64,000 nucleotides of DNA, taken from the NCBI GenBank assembly GCA_965213525.1, contig OZ243889.1:2170001-2234000 (forward strand), in the 5' to 3' direction. Made by a program: the position numbers and the translations under genes. This document shows, one piece after another, positions 43,783 to 53,163 of the stretch (the stretch's first letter is position 1; each line of letters starts with the position of its first letter). Source of the DNA: G965213525 sp965213525 (GTDB taxonomy: Bacteria; Actinomycetota; Acidimicrobiia; Acidimicrobiales; Poriferisodalaceae). Below the pieces are notes generated by a model. That model was given only the letters and a program-made list of their open reading frames with translations, did no database searches and was not told the DNA's origin.

Positions 43783-44976
43783 GTGCTCGCCACGTTCCCC
43801 GTGCGCCTCGTACGTCCCGAGCGCGCCGCTGAGGTCGTCGGCCCGCCCTATGACTCGTGGACCCCTGCGGCTCGCATCGCCCACGCCCTCGCCCATCCCC
43901 GCTCGTACCTGCACGTCACCCGGTCACCCGAAGACGCGCCCGGTCTCGGACGCGATGAGCTGGTCGCCGGCGCCCGTGACGCCCTCGCCCGGTTGCTCCT
44001 CGACGACGTCTTCGCCCCGCCCCGCCCTGCCCTGTTGCTGTACGAGCTGCGCGCCGATGAGCACCGCCAGATCGGCATCGTCGCCGAGCTGCCCGTCGCC
44101 GCAGCCGGTGACGGACGGGTGCTCGGGCACGAGGCGGTGCGCCGCGACCGCCTCGAGGTGCTCGCCCGCCACCTGAGCGAGGTGCGGGCCTGGTCGAGCC
44201 CGGTGGCCATGACCTATCGGGCTGACCGCCGGGTCGACGACCTCGTCGCCGGCCTCGTCGAGCAGCGCCCCCCCGCCCTCGATCTCAACGACGGTCTTGG
44301 CGCCGCGCAGCGGGTGTGGGTCATCGACGACCCCGCGGAGACCTCCGCCATCATCCAGGCGTTCCGACGGCGGGTGCTGTACGTCATCGACGGCCACCAC
44401 CGGGTGGCCGCCGCCCGGGCCGCCGGGGTGGCGGGGATGGTGACGGTCCTGTTCCCCCACGATCAGCTGCAGCTGCGTGCGTTCCACCGGGTGCTGCGCC
44501 CGGCCGATGCCCGCCGACTCGATGGCCTGGCGACCGACCACGACGCCGCGCCGGCTGGCGCACCCGGCGGTGACGAACTGCGCACCAGGCCTGGGGAGGT
44601 GATCGTGCTCGGCCCCGGGTCGGGACGTCGGGCGGGTGGCGGTGACGTCGGTCGGTTGTCGCTGCCGGTGGTCGACGGTGTCGAGATCGTCGACCACCTC
44701 GACGTGGTGCGGCTCCAGCGCGGCGTGCTCGCCCCGGTGTTCGACGTGCACGACCCCCGCACCGACCCACGTCTTGGCCACGTGCCCGCCGCCGCAGGTG
44801 TCGCTGCGGCCCGGGACGAAGCCGGCGACGACGGCCTCGCCTTCCTGCTGCACGCCATGGCCCTCGACGACCTGCTGGCCGTCGCCGACGCCGGAGAGGT
44901 CATGCCCCCCAAGTCGACCTCGTTCGAACCCAAGGCCCGATCAGGGCTGTTCGTCCGCTTGCTCGACGACCCTTGA
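43783..44976 (+). CDS. DUF1015-family protein
   Basis: This 397-residue protein contains the DUF1015 hallmarks: VGPPYDSWTPAARIAHALAH near the N-terminus, VIDGHHRVAAARAAGV in the middle, and MPPKSTSFEPKARSGLFVRL at the C-terminus. DUF1015 proteins resemble ParB-type or SerC-associated proteins and their function is not settled. GTG 43783 is chosen because the family starts with this hydrophobic strand; an upstream GTG at 43723 adds an Arg/Gly-rich stretch. It is divergent from the nuclease. Confidence 0.8.
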   Translation: MLATFPVRLVRPERAAEVVGPPYDSWTPAARIAHALAHPRSYLHVTRSPEDAPGLGRDELVAGARDALARLLLDDVFAPPRPALLLYELRADEHRQIGIVAELPVAAAGDGRVLGHEAVRRDRLEVLARHLSEVRAWSSPVAMTYRADRRVDDLVAGLVEQRPPALDLNDGLGAAQRVWVIDDPAETSAIIQAFRRRVLYVIDGHHRVAAARAAGVAGMVTVLFPHDQLQLRAFHRVLRPADARRLDGLATDHDAAPAGAPGGDELRTRPGEVIVLGPGSGRRAGGGDVGRLSLPVVDGVEIVDHLDVVRLQRGVLAPVFDVHDPRTDPRLGHVPAAAGVAAARDEAGDDGLAFLLHAMALDDLLAVADAGEVMPPKSTSFEPKARSGLFVRLLDDP

Positions 44977-45001
44977 GCACCGCCCCGGCGGGGCGAGCAC
45001 C

Positions 45002-48000
45002 TCAGGCCGATGTGCCCTCGTCGGGCTCGTCGTCAGGTGGCTCGGCGTCGAGATCGTCCCCCGGGTCGGGCGCCGGGTCGACGTCGGCGTCGGCCTGCTG
45101 GGCACCGTCGTCGGGCGGGTCGGGTTCGACCTCGCCGGGCAGCGGCCCGAGCACCTCGCTCGTCAACGCCCGCGTGACCAGGTCACGCGCCTCGTCGACG
45201 AGCTCCTGGTAGCCGGCGAGATCACCGCCACGGAGCGCATCGTCGGCCCGGACGAAGGCGTCATCTGCCCGGCGGAGCAGGTCGGCGACCTCGGACGCCG
45301 TCAACGGCGGGGAGTCATCGTCGGGCTCGAGCGGCTCGGGGATGGCGGGCAAGGTGTCGATGTCGTCGGCGACGTCGTCGCCCGGGGGCGGGTCCTCTCG
45401 CCGGCCGTCGTCGTCGCCGGGGTTCGAGGCCAGCACCTGGCTGACGGCTCCCTCGACCGTCTCGCTGATGGCGATGCGATCGTCGACGGCGGCGATGATC
45501 AGCTGCAGGCGGGGGAACGGCGTCGCACCCTCGGCCTGGAGGTACAGCGGGCGCAGGTACATGAGGGTGTCGGCGATCGGCAGCAGCAAGACGTTGCCGG
45601 GCCGCACCCGTGAGCCCTGCTGGTCGAGCAGGGTGATCCGTCGGGAGATCTCCTCTGAGGCGTTCGCCTCGGCGTCGAACTGCGATGGCCCGTTGACCTC
45701 GTCCTCGGATCTGACGTCGTAGACGACGAGCTCGCCGTAGCTCTCGGCCTCAGAGCGCGCCACCATGAAGCCGGCGAGCTCTCGGCGTCGATCGTCGTCG
45801 CTGAAGGGCACGAACGATCGGGAGATGACGAACTCGGGCTCGTCCTCGCCGGGGAGCTCCAACACCAGGTACTGCGGTGGGATGCGGGTCTCGGTCTGGC
45901 GCACGACGCCGGCCTCGTCGGTCTCGGCGACGAGGTTGTTGGCGCCGATGGTGTCGCCGGGGTCCTGGGCGACGTTCCACGCGCCGGTGGCATCGTAGAA
46001 GGCACCGGGCAACGACAGCCGATAGCGGCCCCACATGTTGGTCTGCACCCGGAAGAGGTCTTCGGGGTAGCGGAACTGGTCGACCAGGTCGCTCGGCGGC
46101 GGCGCATCAGCGAACAGGTCGGGGAAGATGTCCTGGTAGGCGTCGAGGATCGGGTCCTCGACATCCATCGGGTACACCGTCACCGAGCCGTCGTAGGCGT
46201 TCACCACGACCTTGGCCGAGTTGCGGGCGTAGTTGAAGGTGCCGTTGAGCCCGCTCAGGGCGCTGATCTGGCGGATGTCGGCCCGTCCGGCGTACGGGTA
46301 GCGGTCGGTCGTCGTGTAGCCGTCGAGGATGTAGACGAGCTGGCCGCCGACGACCGCCGGGTACGGGTCGGCGTCGAGGCGCAGGAACGGGGCCAGCTCG
46401 GCGACCCTGTCGCGCACATCGCGGTTGAACAAGATCTTCGAGTCGGACTGGAGCTCCGAGCTGATCAACATGTTGAAGTCGTTGAAGCGCAGGGCGAAGG
46501 CGGCCCGCCGGACCAGGCTGCCGACGCCCACCCCGCCGTCGCCGTCGTAGCGGGTGAGGGCGAGATCGCCGTCCTCGGTCTGGAAGTCGACCTCGTCGCG
46601 GTCGGCCCCGACGATGGCGTAGCCGCTGAAGCCCTCGCCGTGGTAGATGCGGGGTTGGTCGATCGGCACGTCGGTGTCATCGTCCAGCGGCACACCCCCG
46701 ACGATGAACTGCGGCTCGCCGTTGCGGCCCACGGTGTTGGCCGGGGCGATGGCCACGCCGTACCCGTGGGTGTTGGCGATGGTCGTCGACTCCCACGTCT
46801 GGGTGGGCAGCCCGCTCGTCTCGAGCTCGCGAGCCGACAGCACCACCTGGCGGAGCTCGCCGTCGATGCGGTAGCGGCTGACGTCGAGATCACGGAACTG
46901 GTAGAAGCCGCGGATGCCCTCGAGTCGCTGGAAGGCGTCCTCGGCGATCGTCGGGTCGAGCAGGCGGGCGTTGTCGAGGTTGACCCGGTCCTCGCGTAGC
47001 TCCTCCTGGGTGAGCACCGGGTCGTAGTCGAACGTGCGGGTCTGGACGTCGTCGAGGCCGATGGCGGCGCGGGTGGCCTCGATGTTGCGGGCGATGTAGG
47101 GCGCCTCCCGGGTCGACTCGGCCGGCTCGACCCGGAAGCGTTGGATGGCCGTGGGGTAGATCGTGCCGGCGACGACGGCGACGAGCGCCCACAGGCCCAC
47201 GGCGAGGATCGGCCACGTGAAGCCCCGACGCCAGATGTTGAACACCAACAGCCCGAACGAGAACAGCGAGATCAGCACCAGCAGGTTGAGGGCTGGCAGC
47301 TGGGCCTCGATGTCGGTGTAGGAGGCGCCGTCGACGAAGCCCCGGGTCGACAGGGTGAGCTCGAAGCGGTCGAACCAGTAGCCGACGGCCTTGACGAGCG
47401 CCAGCAGCCCGACGAGCAGCGACAGGTGCGCCTTGACCTGGGGGGTGACCCTCGGACCGGAGGCGGACTGCAGGCGGATGCCGCCGTTGAGGTAGTGGGC
47501 CACCGTCGTCACGATCGTGATGATGAAGATCGCCGAGAACGCCCAGGTGACCAGGAAGCCGATGAAGGGCAGTTGGAACACGTAGAAGCCGACGTCCATG
47601 CCGAACTGCGCATCGGTCTCGCCGAACTCACGGCGGTTGAAGAACAACAGCAGGTTCTCCCACTGCCCGGAGGTGCCCGCCCCTGCGATCAGCCCGAACA
47701 GCAGCGACACGGCGCTGCGGACGACGAACGAGCGCCGCCCGACCAGCTCCTGGTAGCGGGCGATCAGCTCCTCCTCGGGACCCTCGTCGCGTGTCGCGGG
47801 CGCCACCCGGTCAGCGATCCAGAGGCTCAGCCAGCACAGGACGAAGAACAGCGCCGTGAAGCCGACCACCAGACCGACCCTGGCTCCGAGCACGGTGCGC
47901 CACACCGAGCTGTAGTCGAGGGCGTCGAACCACAAGAAGTCGGTGTAGAAGCCGGCGATGCCCCGCACAGAGGTGGCCAGGACCAGCAACCCGATGAGGA

Positions 48001-48070
48001 GGACGACCAGGGCGACACGACCCCGCGTGACGCCGCGACGGGGTGCTCGCATCTCTTCGGCGGGGCGCAT
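45002..48070 (-). CDS. UPF0182-family large membrane protein
   Basis: This 1022-residue protein has about seven transmembrane helices in the first 330 residues (LVVLLIGLLVLATSVRGIAG first). A large extracytoplasmic domain of about 550 residues follows, with NIEATRAAIGLDDVQTRTFD, ANTHGYGVAIAPAN and GRYRLSLPGAFYDATGAWNV. It ends with an acidic, disordered-looking tail of about 130 residues. UPF0182 proteins are universal in actinobacteria and of unknown function. The PDZ-Lon and DUF2342 genes nearby match a conserved actinobacterial neighbourhood. A GTG one codon earlier (48073) is possible. Confidence 0.9.
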   Translation of the reverse strand: MRPAEEMRAPRRGVTRGRVALVVLLIGLLVLATSVRGIAGFYTDFLWFDALDYSSVWRTVLGARVGLVVGFTALFFVLCWLSLWIADRVAPATRDEGPEEELIARYQELVGRRSFVVRSAVSLLFGLIAGAGTSGQWENLLLFFNRREFGETDAQFGMDVGFYVFQLPFIGFLVTWAFSAIFIITIVTTVAHYLNGGIRLQSASGPRVTPQVKAHLSLLVGLLALVKAVGYWFDRFELTLSTRGFVDGASYTDIEAQLPALNLLVLISLFSFGLLVFNIWRRGFTWPILAVGLWALVAVVAGTIYPTAIQRFRVEPAESTREAPYIARNIEATRAAIGLDDVQTRTFDYDPVLTQEELREDRVNLDNARLLDPTIAEDAFQRLEGIRGFYQFRDLDVSRYRIDGELRQVVLSARELETSGLPTQTWESTTIANTHGYGVAIAPANTVGRNGEPQFIVGGVPLDDDTDVPIDQPRIYHGEGFSGYAIVGADRDEVDFQTEDGDLALTRYDGDGGVGVGSLVRRAAFALRFNDFNMLISSELQSDSKILFNRDVRDRVAELAPFLRLDADPYPAVVGGQLVYILDGYTTTDRYPYAGRADIRQISALSGLNGTFNYARNSAKVVVNAYDGSVTVYPMDVEDPILDAYQDIFPDLFADAPPPSDLVDQFRYPEDLFRVQTNMWGRYRLSLPGAFYDATGAWNVAQDPGDTIGANNLVAETDEAGVVRQTETRIPPQYLVLELPGEDEPEFVISRSFVPFSDDDRRRELAGFMVARSEAESYGELVVYDVRSEDEVNGPSQFDAEANASEEISRRITLLDQQGSRVRPGNVLLLPIADTLMYLRPLYLQAEGATPFPRLQLIIAAVDDRIAISETVEGAVSQVLASNPGDDDGRREDPPPGDDVADDIDTLPAIPEPLEPDDDSPPLTASEVADLLRRADDAFVRADDALRGGDLAGYQELVDEARDLVTRALTSEVLGPLPGEVEPDPPDDGAQQADADVDPAPDPGDDLDAEPPDDEPDEGTSA

Positions 48071-48082
48071 CACTGCGGGAGG

Positions 48083-49879
48083 CTACCGGTGCGACCTCGG
48101 CGACGACTGCGCGACAGGTGACCGCTCGGCACCCGCCGGGGCCGCCTCAGCGCTCACCGCCACTGGGTCGCGGCCCGGGCGCCGTCGGTCTGGCGCGCCG
48201 GCGGGCACCACCAGACACGGGCAGCCGAGGTAGGCCGGAGCGGCGGGCTGACCGGTCGGGAAGGGCTCACCGAGGGGCACCTCACCGGCGAGCTCGTTGT
48301 CGGCGCCCTCGGCGCAGGGGTGGCGGGGATCACAGACCCACCGCACCGGCTCACCGGCCCCGAACCCGGCGAGCGCCCCTCGGGCGACCGCCGCCTGTGC
48401 GAACGAGACCACCAACGACTCGACCTGTTCGCCACGCCACTCCCGGAACACCGCTCTGACCCGGTGAGCGAACTCGTCGGGCTCGGCGTCAGCGGCGACG
48501 TGGGCGACCCGCCGACGCAGCGGGTGCACCAGCTCGGCGGCGAAGGCCCTGGCGAGATCGTCGACCGGCGGCGTCGCCACCCCCCTCGCTGGCGAGCCGA
48601 GCGCACGCCCGCCGGCGGCCGCAGCCACCAGCCCGTCTCGAACGGTGACGACGTAGTGGTCCTCGCCAGGGAAGCCGTCGGGGGGCACGGCGTCATCACG
48701 ACGTCTGCGGTCGAGCAGGTCGTTCAGGTCATCGGCCAACGCCCGCTTGACCCGACGGCAGGCGTCGGCGGCCACCTCGGCGACGATGCGGTCCCGCTCG
48801 AGGAACATCTGCGCCTTCTCCCCGTGACCACCCCGCTCCCCAGCGACGGCGGCGTCAGTCGCGGTGGCGTCGATGGCTGTGGCGTCGATCGCGGTGGCGC
48901 CAGCACCTGGTGCCTCGGCGGGGGCATCGGCGGCGGCATCAGCGAGCTCGCACGTCTCGGGCGGCTCGGGCCCCAGCGCACCTCGGCGGATGCGGGCGAA
49001 CAGTCCGTCGAGGTCCGCCGAGGGCGTCGGCGTCGAGACGTCGGGCGGCGACGGTGCCCCTGTCCCCCAACCGTCGAGGTACTCCCCGGGCCGAGGGTCG
49101 AGTGGCCCGCCCGCCCCGAGGCGCACCGGGAGGTCCGACGGATCGAGCAGGGGCCGGTCGGCGCCCATGATCGGCTGGGGATCCGGTGCCGGGAGCGGTG
49201 CTGGCGGGGTGGGCGGCGTCGGCACCGGCATGGGCTCTGACGGGCCGCCCGCCGAGACGGCGTCTGCGGGTAGATCCTCGTGCTCGTCGGCGACACCCGG
49301 GCCGAGGCCAGCGCCGAGAGGGGGCTCCTCGGAGTGCCCGGCGGGCGCCGAGCCGCCACGCAGCTGCTCGGCCAGGGCACCGAGGGCGTCGGTCAGGCCC
49401 TCGATCTGTGCTGCGGCGTCCTGGCGCGATCGCGTGAGCGCATCGATCTGCGCCCGCAGCTCCGCCACACCAGGGACGGGGGCTGGGGCGTCGACGAGGG
49501 CGGCGACGGCAGGGAGGATGGCCTCCTGCGCCTCGTGCCGCTGCGCTGCCCCCCGACGGGCAGCCGACTCGATGGCCCCGGCCTCTCGGCGGGCGCCGGC
49601 CACCAGCGCTGCGCGCTCCAGCTCGGCCCGGCGACGGGTCCCAGCGGCATCGTCACGCGCCTCCCGGATCAGGCGTTCCGCCTGCTCCTCGCTGGGTCGG
49701 GGCACCCCGACGGGACCGCCCGGCGCCTCGACGCTCGTCTCTGACGCCTCCCGCTCGGCCCGCCATGCCTGGGCGATGCGGGCCAGCAGTGAGCGAACGG
49801 CGTGGCTCTCAAGGCCGCGGAACGCCGTCGGCAGCTCGACTCGGTCGAGCTCGGCGAGATCGAAGGTGGCGTCGTGCAT
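48083..49879 (-). CDS. DivIVA-like coiled-coil protein with phage-head-protein-like C-terminus
   Basis: This 598-residue protein starts FDLAELDRVELPTAFRGLES, similar to DivIVA/septal targeting domains. A coiled coil (about 55-165) and a long Pro/Asp-rich linker follow; the linker includes a repeat of AIDAT units. The C-terminal 240 residues are folded-looking. They contain VRWVCDPRHPCAEGADNELAG and GEPFPTGQPAAPAYLGCPC, whose cysteine pattern resembles the zinc-binding end of phage Mu gpF-type head proteins. ATG 49879 is preceded by GAGAAGG. A role in polar or septal organisation is inferred; the C-terminal similarity is unexplained. Confidence 0.6.
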   Translation of the reverse strand: MHDATFDLAELDRVELPTAFRGLESHAVRSLLARIAQAWRAEREASETSVEAPGGPVGVPRPSEEQAERLIREARDDAAGTRRRAELERAALVAGARREAGAIESAARRGAAQRHEAQEAILPAVAALVDAPAPVPGVAELRAQIDALTRSRQDAAAQIEGLTDALGALAEQLRGGSAPAGHSEEPPLGAGLGPGVADEHEDLPADAVSAGGPSEPMPVPTPPTPPAPLPAPDPQPIMGADRPLLDPSDLPVRLGAGGPLDPRPGEYLDGWGTGAPSPPDVSTPTPSADLDGLFARIRRGALGPEPPETCELADAAADAPAEAPGAGATAIDATAIDATATDAAVAGERGGHGEKAQMFLERDRIVAEVAADACRRVKRALADDLNDLLDRRRRDDAVPPDGFPGEDHYVVTVRDGLVAAAAGGRALGSPARGVATPPVDDLARAFAAELVHPLRRRVAHVAADAEPDEFAHRVRAVFREWRGEQVESLVVSFAQAAVARGALAGFGAGEPVRWVCDPRHPCAEGADNELAGEVPLGEPFPTGQPAAPAYLGCPCLVVPAGAPDRRRPGRDPVAVSAEAAPAGAERSPVAQSSPRSHR

Positions 49880-49909
49880 CGACGCCTTCTCGGCGACCAC
49901 GCCGAGAGA

Positions 49910-50947
49910 CTAGGACCCGGCCAGCTGCCCGCCCGGTGATGGTTCGGGCAGCGGATCGCCGCCGAGCTCAGCCAGTGAGCCGAGCGCACCCTGGAGGTCG
50001 TCCACGACCACGATGCGGAGATCGTCGCCAGCGACGGCCTCGGCGTCAGGAGCGTTGGCCGCCGGCACGACGAACACCTCGATGCCACGCTCTCGCACGG
50101 CGTAGGTCTTCTGGCGGATCCCCCCGATCGGCCCGACGGTGCCGTCCAGCTCCATCGTCCCGGTGACCGCCACCTCGTCGGTGCCGAGCAGCTCGCCGGG
50201 GGTCAACAGGTCGAGGACCGCCAACGTCCATGCCAGGCCCGCCGAGGGCCCACCGATGTCACCCGCCTCGATGTCGACCTCGATGCCGAGATCGTCTGCC
50301 CTCTGCCAATCGCTCGACACCGACACCCCGAGCAGCGGCCCCCCCGACCCGTCGTCACCCAGCACGACCTCGACGAGGTCGGTGTCACCGCCCCGTGCCT
50401 CACCGACCCGGCGCACCTCGACCAGCAGGCCGTCCCCGGGGGCTCGGGCGGCGATCTCGTCGACCAGCTCGGACTGGGTCGAGATGGGAGTGCCGTCGAG
50501 GCCGACCACCACGTCGCCCGGTTCGAGGACGCCGTCAGACGCCGAGTCGGGTGCGACGAACACGACGAGCGCCCCGGTCAGCTCGATGACGTCGTAGCCC
50601 AGGCGCTCGAGGGCGACGAGCTCAGAGACGTCCTGGCTCGACAGCATGGCCTGCAGGTTCAGCTGGCGTCGTTCCTCGGTGCTGCGACCGCCGAGCACCT
50701 GATCAGCCGACACCAGGCTGGTGGAGGGGTCGAGCTGGGCGATCACCCACTCGACGGGGGTGACCTGGCGCGAGCTGACCGTCGTGAAGTACAGCTCGTG
50801 GTCGGGCGGATGGGCCTCGGCCCCCTCGATGTCGATGAGCTCTGACGTCGGGGTGGCCGTCCCGGGGGAGAAGGCGAACCAGTCCAGCTGCCACGTGAAG
50901 GCCAGCCAGGCGACGACGATGACGCCCACCAGGGCCACCGGGCGCAC
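49910..50947 (-). CDS. Membrane-anchored PDZ / Lon-type (S16) serine protease
   Basis: This 345-residue protein has one N-terminal membrane helix (VALVGVIVVAWLAFTWQL) and an extracytoplasmic region. A PDZ domain follows (GALVVFVAPDSASDGVLEPG, VVVGLDGTPI), then a Lon proteolytic domain. The catalytic Ser is in IGGPSAGLAWTLAVLDLL and the Lys in GGIRQKTYAVRE, the S16 dyad. Such proteins may process envelope proteins. GTG 50947 avoids overlap with the divergent small membrane gene. An ATG at 51037 would overlap it by 47 bp but adds a plausible cytoplasmic tail. Confidence 0.85.
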   Translation of the reverse strand: MRPVALVGVIVVAWLAFTWQLDWFAFSPGTATPTSELIDIEGAEAHPPDHELYFTTVSSRQVTPVEWVIAQLDPSTSLVSADQVLGGRSTEERRQLNLQAMLSSQDVSELVALERLGYDVIELTGALVVFVAPDSASDGVLEPGDVVVGLDGTPISTQSELVDEIAARAPGDGLLVEVRRVGEARGGDTDLVEVVLGDDGSGGPLLGVSVSSDWQRADDLGIEVDIEAGDIGGPSAGLAWTLAVLDLLTPGELLGTDEVAVTGTMELDGTVGPIGGIRQKTYAVRERGIEVFVVPAANAPDAEAVAGDDLRIVVVDDLQGALGSLAELGGDPLPEPSPGGQLAGS

Positions 50948-50990
50948 CGCCGATCGGCGCCCCCCGGGACGAGGACCCCGCGACGGCGAT

Positions 50991-51296
50991 ATGGTCTCGC
51001 CCTCGGTGACCGCGTTGCTGCTCGTGCTGGCCGTCATCTCGGTCTCCGTCGCGGCGGTCGTGGCGTCGACGCGCACCTCTGGCGAGCTTGCCACGACATC
51101 TCGCTCACGCCCTCGCGCCGGCATCCACCAGATCAGCCGAGGTGTCGCCGTCGGACGCAACGCACCCCTGTGGCGGCGGGTCCTTGCCCTGCCGGCCCTG
51201 GTCGTCATCTGGCTGAGCATCGGGCTCGGGCTGGCGGCGATCGTCGGCGCCACGCTCGCCGGCCTGGCCCTGTTGTTCCAGCGCGTGCTGACGTGA
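50991..51296 (+). CDS. Small two-helix membrane protein
   Basis: This 101-residue protein has helices at about 5-25 (VTALLLVLAVISVSVAAVVA) and about 68-97 (LPALVVIWLSIGLGLAAIVG and LAGLALLF), joined by a basic loop. No family was recognised. Its stop overlaps the GTG of the HEAT-repeat gene (GTGA), which supports both genes being real. It is divergent from PDZ-Lon. Confidence 0.6.
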   Translation: MVSPSVTALLLVLAVISVSVAAVVASTRTSGELATTSRSRPRAGIHQISRGVAVGRNAPLWRRVLALPALVVIWLSIGLGLAAIVGATLAGLALLFQRVLT

Positions 51297-51979
51297 GCGC
51301 CCCGCTGCCCCCTGGTGCCGACGACGGCCCGGGCAGCGTCGCGCTGCGCCGAGCACAGGTGGTGACCGCCGGGCACCGTCACGACGTCCAGACGGCGCGA
51401 CGGGCCCTCACCGATGCCGAGCCCCAGATCAGGGCGCTGGCCTTGGGCGCCCTGCAGCGCAGCGACGCCCTCGACCACCTCGACCTCGCTGCAGGCCTCG
51501 AAGACCCGTCACCGCTGGTGCGACGGCGGACCCTCGAGCTGATCGCCCGGCGCAGCGACCCCGTGCTCGACCCTGCGGCGGCCCTGGACGACCCCGACCC
51601 GGTGGTCGCTGAGACCGCGGCGTGGGCGTGCGGCGAGGTGACCGCCCGGCCCGCCACGGTCGCCCGGTTGGACCGCATGGCCCGCACCCACTCCGACCCC
51701 ACCTGTCGGGAGGCTGCCGTCGCTGCGCTCGGCGCCCTCGGTGACCCGGCCGGCGTCGTCGCCGTGCTGGCCGCCACGTCGGACAAGCCGGCGATCCGCC
51801 GGCGGGCCGTGGTCGCCCTGGCGGCCTTCGAGGGCGACGAGGTGGAGGCCGCCATCGAGCGAGCCCTGGAAGATCGCGACTGGCAGGTTCGCCAGGCCGC
51901 CGAGGTGCTGCTCGACGTCGGCCCCGACCACGCCCGGGGCACGACTCAGGGCAAGAACAGGTCGCGCAGCAGCTCGTAG
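51293..51979 (+). CDS. HEAT-repeat protein
   Basis: This 228-residue soluble protein is built of about five to six HEAT/PBS-lyase repeats: RALALGALQRSDALDHL, PLVRRRTLELIARRSDP, PVVAETAAWACGEVTAR, CREAAVAALGALGDPAG, IRRRAVVALAAFEGDEV and WQVRQAAEVLLDVGPDH. It is likely a protein-protein interaction scaffold. GTG 51293 overlaps the membrane protein stop. Its 3' end overlaps the convergent mreB gene by 34 bp. Confidence 0.85.
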   Translation: MSAPLPPGADDGPGSVALRRAQVVTAGHRHDVQTARRALTDAEPQIRALALGALQRSDALDHLDLAAGLEDPSPLVRRRTLELIARRSDPVLDPAAALDDPDPVVAETAAWACGEVTARPATVARLDRMARTHSDPTCREAAVAALGALGDPAGVVAVLAATSDKPAIRRRAVVALAAFEGDEVEAAIERALEDRDWQVRQAAEVLLDVGPDHARGTTQGKNRSRSSS

Positions 51980-52941
51980 GACTCCAGGCACTTCCCGGCG
52001 CCGAGCACGACGGCCTCGAGGGGCGCGTCCACCAGGGTCACCGGCACCCGGGTCTCCTCGGCGAGGCGGCGGTCGAGCCCCCGCAGCATCGCCCCGCCGC
52101 CCACGAGGAAGATGCCCCGGACGATGACGTCTTGGGCCAGCTCGGGTGGGGCCTGGGCCAGGCAGTCGAGCACCGACTCGACGATGGCGCCGGTCTGCTC
52201 GGAGATCGATTCGCGCACCTCGTCGGGCGTCAGCACGAAGGTGCGGGGCAGCCCGGTCACCAGGTCACGTCCCCTGACCTCGGCCGAGGGGATGTCGGGC
52301 ACGGGGGCGGCCGATCCGATGGCCATCTTGATCTCCTCGGCGGTCCGCTCGCCGATCGCCACGCCGTGCTCGCGACGGGCGTGTGACTGCACGGCGGCAT
52401 CGATGTCGAAGCTGCCGACCCGGATGGCGCTCAGCGCCACCACGCCACCGAGGGAGATCATCGCCGTCTCGCTGGTGCCGCCGCCCACGTCGACGACCAT
52501 GTTGCCGAGGGGCTCGTGGATCGGCAGGCCCGACCCGATGGCTGCGGCCATCGGCTGCTCGATCAGCTGGGCGTCGGTGGCACCGGCGCGCCGGGCCGCC
52601 TCGACCACGGCTCGTCGCTCGACCGGGGTGATCACCGACGGCACGCAGATCACCACCCGGGTGCGGCCGAAGCGTCCGACGCCGACGCGCTGGAGGATGA
52701 GGCGGATCATCCGCTGGGTGGTGTCGAAGTCGGTGATGGCTCCCTTGCGCAGCGGCCGGACCGCCACGATGTAGCCCGGTGTGCGGCCGATCATCTGCCA
52801 GGCCTCGCGTCCGACCGCGAGCACGTCCCCTGACCGCTCGTTCATGGCGATCACCGACGGCTCGTTCAGCACGATCCCCGATCCCTCCTCGTAGACGAGG
52901 GTGTTGGCCGTGCCGAGGTCGATGGCCAGATCGCGGGGCAG
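51946..52941 (-). CDS. mreB: Rod shape-determining protein MreB, probable CTG start
   Basis: This 331-residue bacterial actin has phosphate-1 motif DLAIDLGTANT (about 4-14) and phosphate-2 DVGGGTSETA (about 151-160). It also has EEIKMAIGSA, and VGGGAMLRGLDRRLAEET as the adenosine region. It polymerises under the membrane to guide wall synthesis. The conserved N-terminus is only covered if translation begins at CTG 52941, directly after the upstream TAG. GAGGAG lies six bases before it. The next in-frame GTG (52872) would delete the ATP-binding strand. No mreC/mreD are adjacent. Confidence 0.9.
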   Translation of the reverse strand: MPRDLAIDLGTANTLVYEEGSGIVLNEPSVIAMNERSGDVLAVGREAWQMIGRTPGYIVAVRPLRKGAITDFDTTQRMIRLILQRVGVGRFGRTRVVICVPSVITPVERRAVVEAARRAGATDAQLIEQPMAAAIGSGLPIHEPLGNMVVDVGGGTSETAMISLGGVVALSAIRVGSFDIDAAVQSHARREHGVAIGERTAEEIKMAIGSAAPVPDIPSAEVRGRDLVTGLPRTFVLTPDEVRESISEQTGAIVESVLDCLAQAPPELAQDVIVRGIFLVGGGAMLRGLDRRLAEETRVPVTLVDAPLEAVVLGAGKCLESYELLRDLFLP

Positions 52942-53163
52942 CTACCGCTCCTCGTGGTCCGGCGGCAACGGATCGACCGCCCGGGGCGGTTCGGCCACTG
53001 GCCGGGGTTCTGACCGGTCGTCGGGCCGAAGCGCCGCCATGTGACGGGCGAAGTCACGCACCCCGGCGTCGATGGGCGGCTGGCGTCGGCTCCACCACCA
53101 GATCCCGACCGACCCCACCGCCGAGGACACACCGGCCAGGACGAGGAACACCAGCGGGCTCAC
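52942..53163 (-). CDS. Small single-pass membrane protein between moaE and mreB
   Basis: This 73-residue protein starts SPLVFLVLAGVSSAVGSVGI (one membrane helix). A WWWSRRQ border and a proline-rich soluble tail follow. It overlaps the moaE stop (GTGA) and its TAG abuts the mreB CTG, so it links the two. Function unknown; a membrane partner for MreB is a guess. Confidence 0.6.
   Translation of the reverse strand: MSPLVFLVLAGVSSAVGSVGIWWWSRRQPPIDAGVRDFARHMAALRPDDRSEPRPVAEPPRAVDPLPPDHEER
52948..52953 (-). promoter_or_regulatory. Ribosome binding site supporting the mreB CTG start
   Basis: GAGGAG on the minus strand, six bases upstream of CTG 52941 and inside the last codons of the small membrane protein gene. 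The spacing is ideal for initiation at the CTG. Confidence 0.7.
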
